Assembly (NCBI GenBank): GCA_963721115.1
Contig: CAVRIA010000004.1
Coordinates: 496,001-560,000 of the forward strand
Source: CAVRIA01 sp963721115
Lineage (GTDB): Bacteria > Desulfobacterota > Binatia > HRBIN30 > CADEER01
Direction: 5' to 3'
DNA: 64,000 nt
Shown: piece by piece, positions 10,046 through 19,032 of the stretch
Layout of the letters: every line of letters begins with the position of its first letter
Numbering within the stretch: position 1 is the first letter of the stretch
Position numbers and translations under genes: made by a program
The notes under the pieces: generated by a model
Databases searched by the model: none
Told to the model about the DNA's origin: nothing
What the model saw: only the letters and a program-made list of their open reading frames with translations

Positions 10046-12634
10046 GTGAGGCGGATGGGGGACGATCTGGCCGCAACGCGAGCGTATCTGTCGGAGGGGG
10101 CGGCGCTCCGCGTTCAGCCGAGCGCGCGCGTTCGGCGCCTGGCGAAGATCGCCGTCCTGTCCGTGCAGGTGGCGCTGGTGGCGCTGGTCGTCCGCGGCTT
10201 CGCCATCGAGGGCGAGCCGTTTCTTCGCCTCTGTCTCGTCGCGCTGGCCGGCTTCATCGTCCAGGAGGCTCTGCCGGCGCGCCATCGCCTCCTCTGCTTC
10301 CTGGCGGTGTCGCTGGTCGGGATCGTCGCGGTGCTCGGGCCGGCGCCGGCGGCGTGGCTGCTGGGAATCGGAACGGCGCTCATCGGGATGTGCCATCTTC
10401 CTCTCTCGCATCGCTGGCGCGTCGCTCTCGTCGCGGCGGCGGGGGCGGGACTCGCCGCCCTGCGCGTCGCCTGGGCCGATGCGCCGGTGGCCGCGGCCGT
10501 GTGGCCGATCCTCGGCTCCATGTTCATGTTCCGCATGGTCCTCTACCTGTACGAGATCCGTCACGAGCAAGAGCCGATCTCGCCGTGGTACAGGCTGTCG
10601 TACTTCTTCCTGCTTCCCAACGTCTGCTTTCCCCTGTTCCCGGTCGTGGACTACACGACCTTCCGCGACAGCTACCGAGCCGACGATCGCCACCGCGTTC
10701 AGCAGGTCGGCATCTGGTGGATGCTGCGCGGCATTCTGCACCTGCTGCTCTACCGTGCGGTCTACCACTACGGCGTGCTCGACCCGTCCGAGGTGGCGAC
10801 CCGCTGGGACCTGCTGCGCTTCCTCGTCTGCAACTTCGCCCTCTATCTGCGCGTCTCCGGCACCTTTCACATCATCGCCGGGATGCTGCGCCTGTTCGGC
10901 TTCGAGCTGCCGGAGACCCATCACCTCTACTTCTTCTCGTCCGGCGTGAACGATCTGTGGCGGCGGGTGAACATCTACTGGAAGGACTTCATGCAGAAGA
11001 TCTTCTTCTACCCCGCGTTCTTTCGGCTGCGCCGCGGTGGCACCGCGCGGGCGCTGGTGCTGTCGACGCTCGTCGTCGTCTCGATGACGTGGGTTCTGCA
11101 CTCGTACCAGTACTTCTGGATCGCCGGGACCTTCCCCGTCACGTGGCAGGACGGGGCGTTCTGGGCGATGATCGGCGCGTTCATGATCGGCAACACCCTC
11201 TACGACGACGCCCGCAGCGAGCGGCGATCGGGTGGCGGATCGCGCCTTCTGCCTCGCCCGCTGGCGCGAGTGCTGCAAACCGCGGCCACGTTCCTCCTCG
11301 TCTGCACGCTCTGGTCCTTGTGGACCTGCGAGTCGTTCGATCAGTGGCTGGCGCTCTGGCCGGCCCTCTGGCGCGGCGGTGGAGGGATGCGCGCGGCCGC
11401 GATCGGCCCCTCGCCCTTGCCGTCGCTGCCGATCGCCGCCGTGGTCGGGGGCTTGGCACTCGGATCGTCATTGTGGACCATGCCGCGCGTTCGGCTGCAG
11501 AACCTCGGGTTCTGGCAGGCCGCCCTCGTCACCACGGCGCTGCTCGTCGGCCTGTCGGCGGCGACCGCTCCGAGCGTCTACCGGCGCTTCGGGCCGGCCG
11601 TGTCGCGCGTCGTCCACTCGTTGCGCACCGATCACCTGAACCGCCTCGACGAGGGGAAGCTGCAGCGCAGCTACTACGAGGACATCATGAACTCCGATCG
11701 CGTCGACTCGCCCCTGGCGAAGCTGCGCGCCGGCAAGCCGGCGAGCTGGATTCCCGTGCGGGAGACCTCGGCGGGGCGGTCGACGGGGGACTTCCTCGAG
11801 TACGAGCTGCGGCCGTCGGCGTCGATCGAGTTCCACGGCGCTCCGCTTCACGTCGACCGCTGGGGTATGCGCGACCGCGACTATGCCCTTCACAAGCCCG
11901 CGCACACCTACCGGATCGCGGTGGTCGGCAGCTCGTACGTGATGGGGAACGGCGTTGCCGACGCGGAGACCTTCGAGAACGTTCTGGAGGAGCGGCTGAA
12001 TCGGGAACGCGCCGCCGGGGAGCCGGCGTACGAGGTGCTCAACTTCGGCGTCGGGGGCTACTCGCCTCTGCAGAACCTGATGGTCGTCGAGCGAAAGGTG
12101 TTCCGGTTCGAGCCCGACGCGGTGTTCTACGTCGTCCACGGCGACGGGTTCCACTTCGGGCTGGCGCACCTGGCGCGCCTGGCCGCTGCCGGCATCGAGG
12201 CTCCGGATCCCGAGCTGCGCGAGCTGCTCGCCGGGGCCGGGTTCGCCGCGGGCGTGTCCGAGCCGGTGCTGGCGAAAGGCCTGCGCGGCCGCTGGCCGCA
12301 GCTGACGAGGTGGCTGCTCCGCCGCATGGCGCATCGCTGCGCCGAGAACGGGGCCGTGCCGGTTCTGGTCTATGTTCCGAAGCTGCAGGCGTCGAGGCGG
12401 CGCAGAGCGCCTCGAATCACGCGCGTCGCCAGAAGAGAGGGCTTCGAGATCGTCGATCTGTCCGGCGTCTACGAGGGCCGTGATCCCGCCAAGCTGCGCG
12501 TCGCCGAATGGGACAAGCACCCGAACGCAGCCGGCCACCGCTTGATTGCCGACGGCCTGTTCGCGAAGCTGCGCGGGAAGAAGGGACTGCTGTCGCGAAT
12601 GGCCGACGGCGCAGGCGAAGAGTCGGGGAGATAG
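10046..12634 (+). CDS. MBOAT acyltransferase fused to an SGNH hydrolase domain
   Basis: 862 residues. The N-terminal half (about 30-560) is polytopic and holds an MBOAT core: RVSGTFHIIAGMLRLFGF, then ETHHLYFFSSGVNDLWRRVNIYWKDF with candidate catalytic His and Asn, as in DltB and AlgI. The C-terminal part (about 640-850) is an SGNH/GDSL domain: VVGSSYVMGNG (block I), NFGVGGYSP and DKHPNAAGH (block V, Asp-His). This joins in one chain what DltB and DltD do as separate proteins. It probably moves an acyl group from a carrier protein across the membrane onto an envelope acceptor. The next three genes encode a carrier protein, its adenylation enzyme and a dehydrogenase. The start is GTG 10046 or ATG 10055. 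Confidence 0.8.
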   Translation: MRRMGDDLAATRAYLSEGAALRVQPSARVRRLAKIAVLSVQVALVALVVRGFAIEGEPFLRLCLVALAGFIVQEALPARHRLLCFLAVSLVGIVAVLGPAPAAWLLGIGTALIGMCHLPLSHRWRVALVAAAGAGLAALRVAWADAPVAAAVWPILGSMFMFRMVLYLYEIRHEQEPISPWYRLSYFFLLPNVCFPLFPVVDYTTFRDSYRADDRHRVQQVGIWWMLRGILHLLLYRAVYHYGVLDPSEVATRWDLLRFLVCNFALYLRVSGTFHIIAGMLRLFGFELPETHHLYFFSSGVNDLWRRVNIYWKDFMQKIFFYPAFFRLRRGGTARALVLSTLVVVSMTWVLHSYQYFWIAGTFPVTWQDGAFWAMIGAFMIGNTLYDDARSERRSGGGSRLLPRPLARVLQTAATFLLVCTLWSLWTCESFDQWLALWPALWRGGGGMRAAAIGPSPLPSLPIAAVVGGLALGSSLWTMPRVRLQNLGFWQAALVTTALLVGLSAATAPSVYRRFGPAVSRVVHSLRTDHLNRLDEGKLQRSYYEDIMNSDRVDSPLAKLRAGKPASWIPVRETSAGRSTGDFLEYELRPSASIEFHGAPLHVDRWGMRDRDYALHKPAHTYRIAVVGSSYVMGNGVADAETFENVLEERLNRERAAGEPAYEVLNFGVGGYSPLQNLMVVERKVFRFEPDAVFYVVHGDGFHFGLAHLARLAAAGIEAPDPELRELLAGAGFAAGVSEPVLAKGLRGRWPQLTRWLLRRMAHRCAENGAVPVLVYVPKLQASRRRRAPRITRVARREGFEIVDLSGVYEGRDPAKLRVAEWDKHPNAAGHRLIADGLFAKLRGKKGLLSRMADGAGEESGR

Positions 12635-12638
12635 GACA

Positions 12639-12911
12639 GTGAGCGATCCGGCGCGGGGCACGACCAGGGAGGAGATCGGGGAGGCGGTGAAGAGGTACAT
12701 CCTCGACCGCTTTCTGCCCGGTGAGGATCCGAACGAGCTGACCGAATCGACGCCGCTGATCAGCGGTCGCGTTCTGGACTCTCTGGCGACGCTGAAGCTC
12801 GTCGACTTCCTGGAGAAGCGCTACGGCATCGAGCTGCAGGCGCACGAGGCCGACCGGCAGCACATGGACTCGATCGCGCAGATCGCGGACCTCGTCCTGT
12901 CGAAGATGTAG
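12639..12911 (+). CDS. Acyl/peptidyl carrier protein
   Basis: 90-residue phosphopantetheine carrier protein. The Ser that takes the prosthetic group lies in GRVLDSLATLKLV, followed by the acidic helix II and FLEKRYGIEL. The GTG start at 12639 is five bases after the upstream stop, and the next gene follows within 8 bases, so the four genes 10046-15638 form one operon. In this setting it should carry the amino acid activated by the adjacent adenylation enzyme, then serve as substrate for the dehydrogenase and donor for the MBOAT protein. Confidence 0.85.
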   Translation: MSDPARGTTREEIGEAVKRYILDRFLPGEDPNELTESTPLISGRVLDSLATLKLVDFLEKRYGIELQAHEADRQHMDSIAQIADLVLSKM

Positions 12912-12918
12912 GCGGGCG

Positions 12919-14479
12919 ATGCCGCAATCGGGCCCTCTCCACGACCTTCTCGAGCAGTCGGCGCGCCGCTGGCCGCAGCGCACGGCGGTGACGGAGGCGG
13001 GCGGCGGGTCGATCTCGTACGGCGACCTGGCCGCACTCGCCGGCCGGACGCGGGACCACCTGCGGCAGTTGGGCGTCGGCCCCGGCGATCGCGTCGGACT
13101 CTGTCTGCCGAAGTCCATCGACGCCGTCGCCGCGATCTTCGGCGCCCTCGCGTGCGGCGCCGCGTACCTCCCACTCGATCCCGACGCCCCCGCCGCGCGC
13201 AACGCCAGCATCCTGCGGGACGGCGCGGTTCGGGCGGTGGTCGCCGCGGACGAGCAGCTCCAACCGCTGCGAAGCGGATTGGCGGCCGCAGGGGAGGGGC
13301 CGCGGCTGCTGGCGCTCGATCGGGTTGGGGGTGGCGACGGCCTGCGCGCCGCCTTGAGCCGCGAAGCGAGGGCGGGCGGCTCGCCCGGAACGTCCGCCCG
13401 CGGCGACCCGGAGGCAATCGCCTATCTGCTCTATACCTCGGGCTCGACCGGAACGCCGAAGGGCGTCGTGCTGTCACACCGCAATGCCACGAGCTTTCTC
13501 GACTGGTGCTCGCGTACCTTCGAGCCGCGTGCGGACGACTGCTTCTCCTCGCACGCGCCGTTCCACTTCGATCTCTCCGTCCTCGACCTCTACCTTGCGA
13601 TCAAGCACGGCGGCAGGCTGGTTCTCTTTGGGGAACGAGTGGGGAAGGAGCCGGGCCGGCTGGCGGAGGCGATCGCGGCGGAGCGCATCACCGTGTGGTA
13701 CTCCGTGCCGTCCGTCCTCCGCCTACTGGTCCGCTACGGCGAGCTCTCACTCCACGACTGCTCGGCGCTGCGTCTCATCCTCTTCGCCGGCGAGGTGTTT
13801 CCGGTCGCTCCGCTGCGGGCGTTGAAAGAGATCCTGCCGCGGCCGCGCTACTTCAACCTCTACGGCCCCACCGAGACCAACGTCTGCACCTTCTACGAGC
13901 TGCCCGAGCGCATCCCCGCCGAGCGCCGCGAGCCGTTTCCGATCGGCCGCGCCTGCGCACACGCGCGCGTCGCGGTCGATCGACGAGCGCGGAGAGCGGG
14001 TCGCGCCGGGATCGAGCGGAGAGCTCTGCGTGAGCGGTCCCGGCGTGATGCCGGGGTACTGGAATCTTCCCGAGCAGAGTGCGCGTGCCTTCCTGCGGTT
14101 GGAGGGAAGCGAGCGCTGGTACCGGACGGGAGACATGGTGCGCGAGGACGGCGACGGCAATCTCATCTTCCTGGGCCGTCGCGATCGCCTGGTGAAGCGG
14201 CGCGGCTACCGTGTCGAGCTGGACGAGATCGAGGCCTGCCTCCAGCAGCATCCGGCGGTCCGCGAGGCCGGCGTGGTGGCGTTGCCGGACGAAGAGTCCG
14301 GGGTGCGGATCAAGGCCGTCCTCGGCTGCGAGCAGCGCCTGTCGATCATCGCGTTGAAACGCTTCTGCGCCGAGAATCTTCCCACCTACATGGTTCCGGA
14401 CGTGTTCTGCTTCGAGACGTCGCTGCCGAGGACGGCGACGGACAAGATCGACTATCGCCGTCTCGCCGAGATGCCCTGA
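12919..14479 (+). CDS. Amino-acid adenylation enzyme, prolyl-AMP ligase (PltF)-like, one frameshift
   Basis: Stand-alone ANL-superfamily adenylation domain. Core motifs: LLYTSGSTGTPKGVVLSH (A3), NLYGPTETNVCT (A5), YRTGDMVRE (A7), GRRDRLVKRRGYRVELDEIE (A8) and the terminal Lys in TATDKIDYRRL (A10). The stretch FSSHAPFHFDLSVLDLY with ITVWYSVPSVL and LILFAGEVFPV strongly recalls the L-prolyl-AMP ligases PltF and CloN4/CouN4; this is recall of the family, not a search. The frame changes near 13975: before it the reading is IGRACAHARVAV, after it SIDERGERVAPGSSGELCVSGPG. Activation and loading of a carrier protein are well supported; proline as substrate is inference. Confidence 0.82.
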
Positions 14480-14492
14480 GCGGGTTCGCGGA

Positions 14493-15638
14493 ATGGACTT
14501 CGGCCTGAGCTCCCAGCAGGAAGCGCTCAAGACGGCGGCGATCGACTTCGCCCGCAAGGCGCTCGACCACGACCCCGCCGCCGCCGAAGGGGCGGGAACC
14601 TTCCCGCGCGAGATCTGGCGCCGCTGCGCCGACTTCGGTCTGCTCGGTCTGCCGGTTCCGGAGACGTACGGCGGCCGCGGCGCCGATCTGACATCCACCG
14701 TGGCGGTGATGGAGGGCCTCGGGTACGCGTGCCGCGACCGGGGTCTGCTCTTCTCGATCGGTGCCCACCTGTGGACCTGCGTCGTGCCGATCCTCGTGCA
14801 CGGTACCGAGGAGCAGAAGCGCCGCTACCTCCCGCGCCTGTGCGGCGGCGAGCTGATCGGCGCCAACGCGGCGACGGAGAGCGAGGCGGGGTCGGACGTC
14901 TTCGCCCTGCGCACCCGGGCGGTTCGCGACGGCGAGGTCTACGTGCTCGACGGCGCCAAGAGCTTCGTCACCAACGCGCCGATCGCCGATCTCTTCGTCG
15001 TCTACGCGACCATTCGCCCCGGCGGCGGCGCTCTCGGGGTCTGTGCCTTTCTGGTCGAGCGCGCCACGCCGGGAGTCGAGGTCGGCAAGATCGTCGAGAA
15101 GATGGGTCTCGCGACCTCGCCGTTGGCGGAGGTCGTCTTTCGCAACGCGCGCGTTCCGGCGGAGAACCGCCTCGGGCGGGAAGGGCGGGGCGCCGACGTG
15201 TTTGCCTCCTCCATGGAGTGGGAGCGCGGTTGCATCCTGGCGGGCTGTCTCGGCGCGATGCAGCGGCAGCTCGAGGAGTGCGTGGCGCACGCGCAGCGGC
15301 GCAAGCAATTCGGGCAGGCGATCGGCAAGTTCCAGTCGGTCGCCAACCGCATCGTCGACATGAAGCTGCGGCTGGAGACGTCGCGGGTGTTGCTGTACCA
15401 GGTCGCCTGGCGAAAGGATCGGGGCCTGGACGCCGAGGCGGAGGCGGCGATGGCGAAGCTGCACGTGTCGGAGGCGTTCGTTCAGTCCAGCCTCGACGCC
15501 ATCCAGATCCACGGCGGCTACGGGTACACCACCGCGCTTCCCTACGAGCGCGAGCTGCGCGACGCGGTCGCCGGTACCCTCTACTCGGGCACTTCCGAGA
15601 TCCAGCGCAACATCATCGCCCGGGCTCTCGGCCTGTGA
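14493..15638 (+). CDS. Acyl-CoA dehydrogenase-fold enzyme, prolyl-carrier dehydrogenase (PltE)-like
   Basis: 381-residue FAD-dependent dehydrogenase with the usual N-terminal helical, middle beta and C-terminal domains: LPVPETYGGRGADLTS, NAATESEAGSD, LDGAKSFVTNAPIADLFVVYAT, SSMEWERG, AQRRKQFGQAIGKFQ, IQIHGGYGYTT and GTLYSGTSEIQRNIIARALGL. The SFVTNAPIADLFVVYAT and SSMEWERGCILAGCLGAMQRQLE segments match my recollection of PltE/RedW enzymes, which oxidise prolyl-S-carrier protein to pyrrolyl-S-carrier protein. It is directly downstream of the adenylation gene. Its stop codon (15636-15638) is the first three bases of a repeat element. Confidence 0.88.
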   Translation: MDFGLSSQQEALKTAAIDFARKALDHDPAAAEGAGTFPREIWRRCADFGLLGLPVPETYGGRGADLTSTVAVMEGLGYACRDRGLLFSIGAHLWTCVVPILVHGTEEQKRRYLPRLCGGELIGANAATESEAGSDVFALRTRAVRDGEVYVLDGAKSFVTNAPIADLFVVYATIRPGGGALGVCAFLVERATPGVEVGKIVEKMGLATSPLAEVVFRNARVPAENRLGREGRGADVFASSMEWERGCILAGCLGAMQRQLEECVAHAQRRKQFGQAIGKFQSVANRIVDMKLRLETSRVLLYQVAWRKDRGLDAEAEAAMAKLHVSEAFVQSSLDAIQIHGGYGYTTALPYERELRDAVAGTLYSGTSEIQRNIIARALGL

Positions 15639-15822
15639 AACTCGCCCGGGCCGCGCCCGGGTTCGTAGGCAGGGGCAGAGGCTCGGGCTCAGGCTGAGGA
15701 TCGACCCGAAAGATCGCGCGAAGCGCGCACCGTCCTTTGCCTCAGCCCGAGCCTCAGCCTCAGCCTGTTGCGAAAGTTTCCCCGGCCCGAATGAATTCTG
15801 GCGCTGCTCGGGGGGCGTTACC
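15636..15822 (+). repeat. Fold-back repeat element A, copy 1
   Basis: Begins TGAAACTCGCCCGGG, overlapping the stop codon of the dehydrogenase gene, and continues with CCGGGTTCGTAGGC, a left arm of GGCT(C/G)-type hexamers, a central ATCGACC...GCGCGAAGCGCGC hairpin, a right arm of GCCTCA/GCCCGA hexamers, then TGCGAAAGTTTCC and a short C/G tail. The arms are complementary, so the element can fold into one long hairpin. Other copies: 20691-20884, 23641-23795 (-), 30397-30587 (-), 31718-31848 and 34655-34781. Confidence 0.85.
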
Positions 15823-15860
15823 GAACAGCCGTCCGTTTTCGACCGACCGAGCGCGACGGC

Positions 15861-17192
15861 TCAGAACGCCGCTCGGAAGGCCTCGGCGCTCAGGTCGCCG
15901 AGAAGCGCATGCCACGGGTGGCGGTGGTCGTCCTCCACCCGCTTGGCCAGGCGGCGCATCTCTTCCAGCACCGGCGGCTCGTCCTCGTCGTACACGTCCC
16001 CCTGCAGGAGCTGCAGGACCTGCAAGCGATACTCGGGCTCGGAGATGAAGTACGTGAAGAGGATGTTGAGCCGGTAATACAAAGAGACGAACCGGTACCA
16101 GTTGTTCATGCCTCGCCGGGTGAGCGTCTCGAACTCCTCGAAGTCCCGATGCCGGACCTCTCCGGAGCGCTCGAGGGCGCGGCGGATGTCGGTGGTGACC
16201 AGGCGCGCGCTGTTGAGGGCGATGCTGACGCCGCTGGCGAAGATCGGGTCGACGAAGCGTGCCGCGTCGCCGATCAGCGCCCACCCGTCGCCGCAGATTC
16301 GCGACATCGCGTAGCTGTAGTCCGCCTCTTCGGTCCACGGACGCACCTGGCGGGCGCGGCGCAGCTTGTCGAGCAGCTCGGGCCGGGTGGCGGCGGTCTG
16401 CCAGAAGAACTGCTGGCGCGAAAGTCGCGCCTTGGCGAAACTCTTCTTCTGCGTCACCAGACCGATGCTGGTGATCTCGTCACTGATCGGAATCTGCCAG
16501 ATCCATGTGTTGGTCAGCGGAACGAAGTGGACGAAGAGGTGGCCCGACCTGTCGTCGCACGGGCGCTCGACATCGGAAAACCAGGAGTGCAGGGCGTATT
16601 GGTCGAACATCGGGTCCGTCACCTTGAGGCGGAGCTGCGAGCCGAGAAGCGTGCGGCGGCCGCTGGCGTCGAGCACGACACGAACTCTGGTTGCGAAGCT
16701 CTGCGCGCGTCGACGTGCATGGATGACCGGCAGCGCCGGATCGTCGAGGTCGACGCGACCGACCGCGACGTCCTCGCGTACCTCGGCGCCGAGGCTCTGC
16801 GCATGGCGGAGGAGCAGGAGATCGAACGCGCCGCGGTCGACGTGGTACGTGTAGGGGCGGTCGACGCCCGGTTGCTGCCGTTCCTGAAAGCGGATCGACG
16901 CCTGGTAGTCTTCCGGCAGATCGCTGAAGTCGTGGCTGTAGACGGGCCTGGCGGCGCTCGTCCACGCGGCTCCGTACTTGCGGACGAAGCCGGCTCCTTC
17001 CAGGCGTTCGATGAGGCCGAGATCGCGGAACACGCGCGTGCTGGCCGGCACCAGCGATTCGCCGACGTGCGGGCGCGGGAAGACCTCGCGCTCGAACACG
17101 ACGCACGAGATCCCCGCCTTGGCCAGATAAGCCGCCGCAGCCGCGCCGCCCGGGCCGCCACCGATGATCCCGACCTCGAAGTCCGGCTTCAC
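15861..17192 (-). CDS. FAD-dependent halogenase, PltA (pyrrolyl-carrier halogenase)-like
   Basis: 443 residues. The N-terminal dinucleotide motif is VGIIGGGPGG; HVGESLVPAST follows, then RKYGAAWTSA, where K72 is the likely catalytic lysine that forms the chloramine or hypochlorite relay. The halogenase signature W-x-W-x-I-P is present as NTWIWQIPI, and the FAD motif as LIGDAARFVDPIFASG. TYHVDRGAFD, ITSIGLVTQKKSF, RPWTEEADYSYAM and LNILFTYFISEPEYRLQVLQ align well with what I recall of PltA, which dichlorinates pyrrolyl-S-PltL in pyoluteorin synthesis; length is also close. The GTG start at 17192 was chosen because GGGAGAGGAG lies five bases upstream. It converges on the carrier-protein operon. 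Confidence 0.9.
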   Translation of the reverse strand: MKPDFEVGIIGGGPGGAAAAAYLAKAGISCVVFEREVFPRPHVGESLVPASTRVFRDLGLIERLEGAGFVRKYGAAWTSAARPVYSHDFSDLPEDYQASIRFQERQQPGVDRPYTYHVDRGAFDLLLLRHAQSLGAEVREDVAVGRVDLDDPALPVIHARRRAQSFATRVRVVLDASGRRTLLGSQLRLKVTDPMFDQYALHSWFSDVERPCDDRSGHLFVHFVPLTNTWIWQIPISDEITSIGLVTQKKSFAKARLSRQQFFWQTAATRPELLDKLRRARQVRPWTEEADYSYAMSRICGDGWALIGDAARFVDPIFASGVSIALNSARLVTTDIRRALERSGEVRHRDFEEFETLTRRGMNNWYRFVSLYYRLNILFTYFISEPEYRLQVLQLLQGDVYDEDEPPVLEEMRRLAKRVEDDHRHPWHALLGDLSAEAFRAAF

Positions 17193-17430
17193 TGTACTCC
17201 TCTCCCGGAGCCCGATGGCTGCCGCTCCCGCACCGGTGAGAACGGCGCCGGCAGGGGCCGCCGAATCTTGCCGGGACGCCTTGTACGCAAAGCGGCCGGT
17301 GCGATCAACTCGGCGGATCGGGCCGTGCGGTCGAAAAATCGGGATCTCCTGGGCGCGGAATGCCCGAAGCACCGGCCGCCGATCGCCCTCCGACCCTGTC
17401 GCGCCGCGCGCCTCCGTGCTTTCATGGCGC

Positions 17431-18357
17431 GTGCTCTACGGTCTGGCCGCTCCCAACTACGGTCCGCTGGCGACCCCGGAGAACCTCCTGCGCGTCGCGC
17501 ACTACGCCGAGAGGCGCGGCCTCGACTCGATCTTCGTGGCGGATCACGTCGCGGTGCCCGACCGGGTCGGGTCGATCTACCCGTACGACCGCGCCGTGCG
17601 GCCGGCGCCGGCGAACCTGCGACAGCTCGAGCACTTCTACGACTCGCTCACCGTCCTGGCCTTCCTGGCCGGCGCCACGACCCGCATCCGCCTCGGCGTC
17701 AGCGTCTACGTGCTGCCGATCCGCAACCCCGTCGCCACGGCCAAGACGGTCGCGAGCCTCGATGCGCTCTCCGGCGGCCGTGTCATCTTCGGCTGCGGCG
17801 CCGGCTGGCTGCGCGAGGAGTTCGAGTGTCTGCACGCTCCCTTCGAGGGGCGCGGTGCCGCCACCGACGAGTACCTCGGCATCTGCAAGGCCGTGTGGAC
17901 GCAGGAAGTGGTGAACTTTGCGGGACCGACATATCGCGCCCCAGCAGTGCGGGGCGGCCCGCGGCCGCACCAGAAGCCGCATCCGCCCATCTGGATCGGC
18001 GGCAACAGCCGCCGCGCCATCGAGCGCGCCGCGCGGCTCGGCGACGGGTGGCATCCGATCGACCTGTCGCCGGCGGAGATCGCCGCCAAGGGGGCGCTGC
18101 TGCGGGAGGCCAGCGCCGCGGCGGGCCGCGACCCCGCCGCGGTGACGGTCAGCCTGCGCCACACCGTCCGCGTCCTCGACGGTGACCGCGCGTCCGCCTC
18201 CGGCGAGCTTTGTGGGCCCCCCGGGAAGATCCGCGACGACATCGCGGCCTACGCCGGCGCCGGCGTCGACCACCTCCTGCTGCACCTGCGCCACGCCCGC
18301 AACATCGACGAGCTGATCGCCGATCTCGATCGCCTGGTGGACGAGGTGCTCGGCTGA
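17431..18357 (+). CDS. LLM-class flavin-dependent (F420-type) oxidoreductase
   Basis: Luciferase-like monooxygenase fold: LYGLAAPNYGPLATPENLL at the start, SIFVADHVAVPD, TRIRLGVSVYVLPIRNPV, FGCGAGWLREEFE, PIWIGGNSRRAIERAARLGDGWHP and a C-terminal GVDHLLLHL strand. This fits the TIGR03619-type F420-dependent group that often accompanies CoA-dependent catabolism in actinobacteria and Binatota-like genomes. Substrate unknown. The start is GTG 17431; an in-frame GTG at 17416 is possible. It is divergent from the halogenase with about 240 bases between. Confidence 0.85.
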   Translation: MLYGLAAPNYGPLATPENLLRVAHYAERRGLDSIFVADHVAVPDRVGSIYPYDRAVRPAPANLRQLEHFYDSLTVLAFLAGATTRIRLGVSVYVLPIRNPVATAKTVASLDALSGGRVIFGCGAGWLREEFECLHAPFEGRGAATDEYLGICKAVWTQEVVNFAGPTYRAPAVRGGPRPHQKPHPPIWIGGNSRRAIERAARLGDGWHPIDLSPAEIAAKGALLREASAAAGRDPAAVTVSLRHTVRVLDGDRASASGELCGPPGKIRDDIAAYAGAGVDHLLLHLRHARNIDELIADLDRLVDEVLG

Positions 18358-18446
18358 CGGGAGCGCCGTCCTCCGCCCGCCTGCCCTGCTTTTCTTCACC
18401 GGTCACGCCCCTCTACCCGAACACTCCAGCACGCCAACACTTCCCG

Positions 18447-18926
18447 TCACACCTCCGCCAGGCCGGCGGCGAAGATCTCCTTCCCCTCGTCGTGGCCGAG
18501 GAGGCGGGTGCGCCGGTGCACGATGGTCCACGCGCCCTGGCGGCGCTCCAGGTCCCAGCGATTGAAGCTGACGCGGTATACTTCGATGCCGCCGTCGTCC
18601 CGCAGGTAGACGCGCGAGTAGCCCAGCGCCACGGCGCGGTCGCCGTTCGGCCGCACGATCAGGGGCCCCATCTGGTGGGCGCAGTGGCCCACCATTTTTT
18701 GGTGGTGCTCGCTGCGCACCATGTCCTCCACGGCGGCGCGCCCCTCCATCAGGCGCACGTCGACGTCGTACACCGCCTCCGGGGCGAACACGGCGCCGCT
18801 CCGGGCGGCGTCGCCGGTGTCCACCGCCAGCCCGTAGCGGTTGATCAGCCGGTGAATGGCCAGCTCGTCCTCCAGTGTCCGTACGCGCTGCTCCAGCCTC
18901 TCCACCCGACTCTCCAGGTCGCTCAT
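18447..18926 (-). CDS. SnoaL/NTF2-like domain protein
   Basis: 159-residue protein: a short N-terminal coiled coil (LESRVERLEQRVRTLEDELAI) then an NTF2-like cone-fold domain (INRYGLAVDTGDAARSGAVFAPEAVYDV, followed by GYSRVYLRD and WTIVHRRTRLL). Such proteins act as small hydratases, isomerases or binding proteins. Starts with ATG 18926 preceded by AGGAGGGAG. Nothing identifies a substrate. Confidence 0.75.
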   Translation of the reverse strand: MSDLESRVERLEQRVRTLEDELAIHRLINRYGLAVDTGDAARSGAVFAPEAVYDVDVRLMEGRAAVEDMVRSEHHQKMVGHCAHQMGPLIVRPNGDRAVALGYSRVYLRDDGGIEVYRVSFNRWDLERRQGAWTIVHRRTRLLGHDEGKEIFAAGLAEV

Positions 18927-19032
18927 GCCGTGCTCCCTCCTTTCCGTCCCGATCGGAGAGCGCGCAACGTAGCGCTCTTTCCCTGCGCGCGCGACCGCGC
19001 TAAGTGCCCGTACTCGTCCGTCGAAGGAAGCC

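Noticed and set aside
8816..11278. An 820-codon minus-strand open frame
   Set aside because: Overlaps the MBOAT gene on the opposite strand and the sulfatase gene in another frame. No motif or family-like sequence.
8674..12483. A 1269-codon plus-strand open frame across the sulfatase and the MBOAT gene
   Set aside because: It is antisense to the sulfatase-like gene and out of frame with the MBOAT gene; its translation is low-complexity Arg/Ala/Gly. Long antisense frames are expected at this GC content.
10046..15638. A normal dlt operon for D-alanylation
   Set aside because: The adenylation enzyme resembles prolyl-type ligases, an acyl-CoA dehydrogenase-fold gene is included and a PltA-like halogenase adjoins; teichoic acid D-alanylation has no such partners.
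15909..18185. A 758-codon plus-strand open frame over the halogenase
   Set aside because: Antisense of the halogenase, whose own frame carries full catalytic motifs and a good ribosome-binding site.
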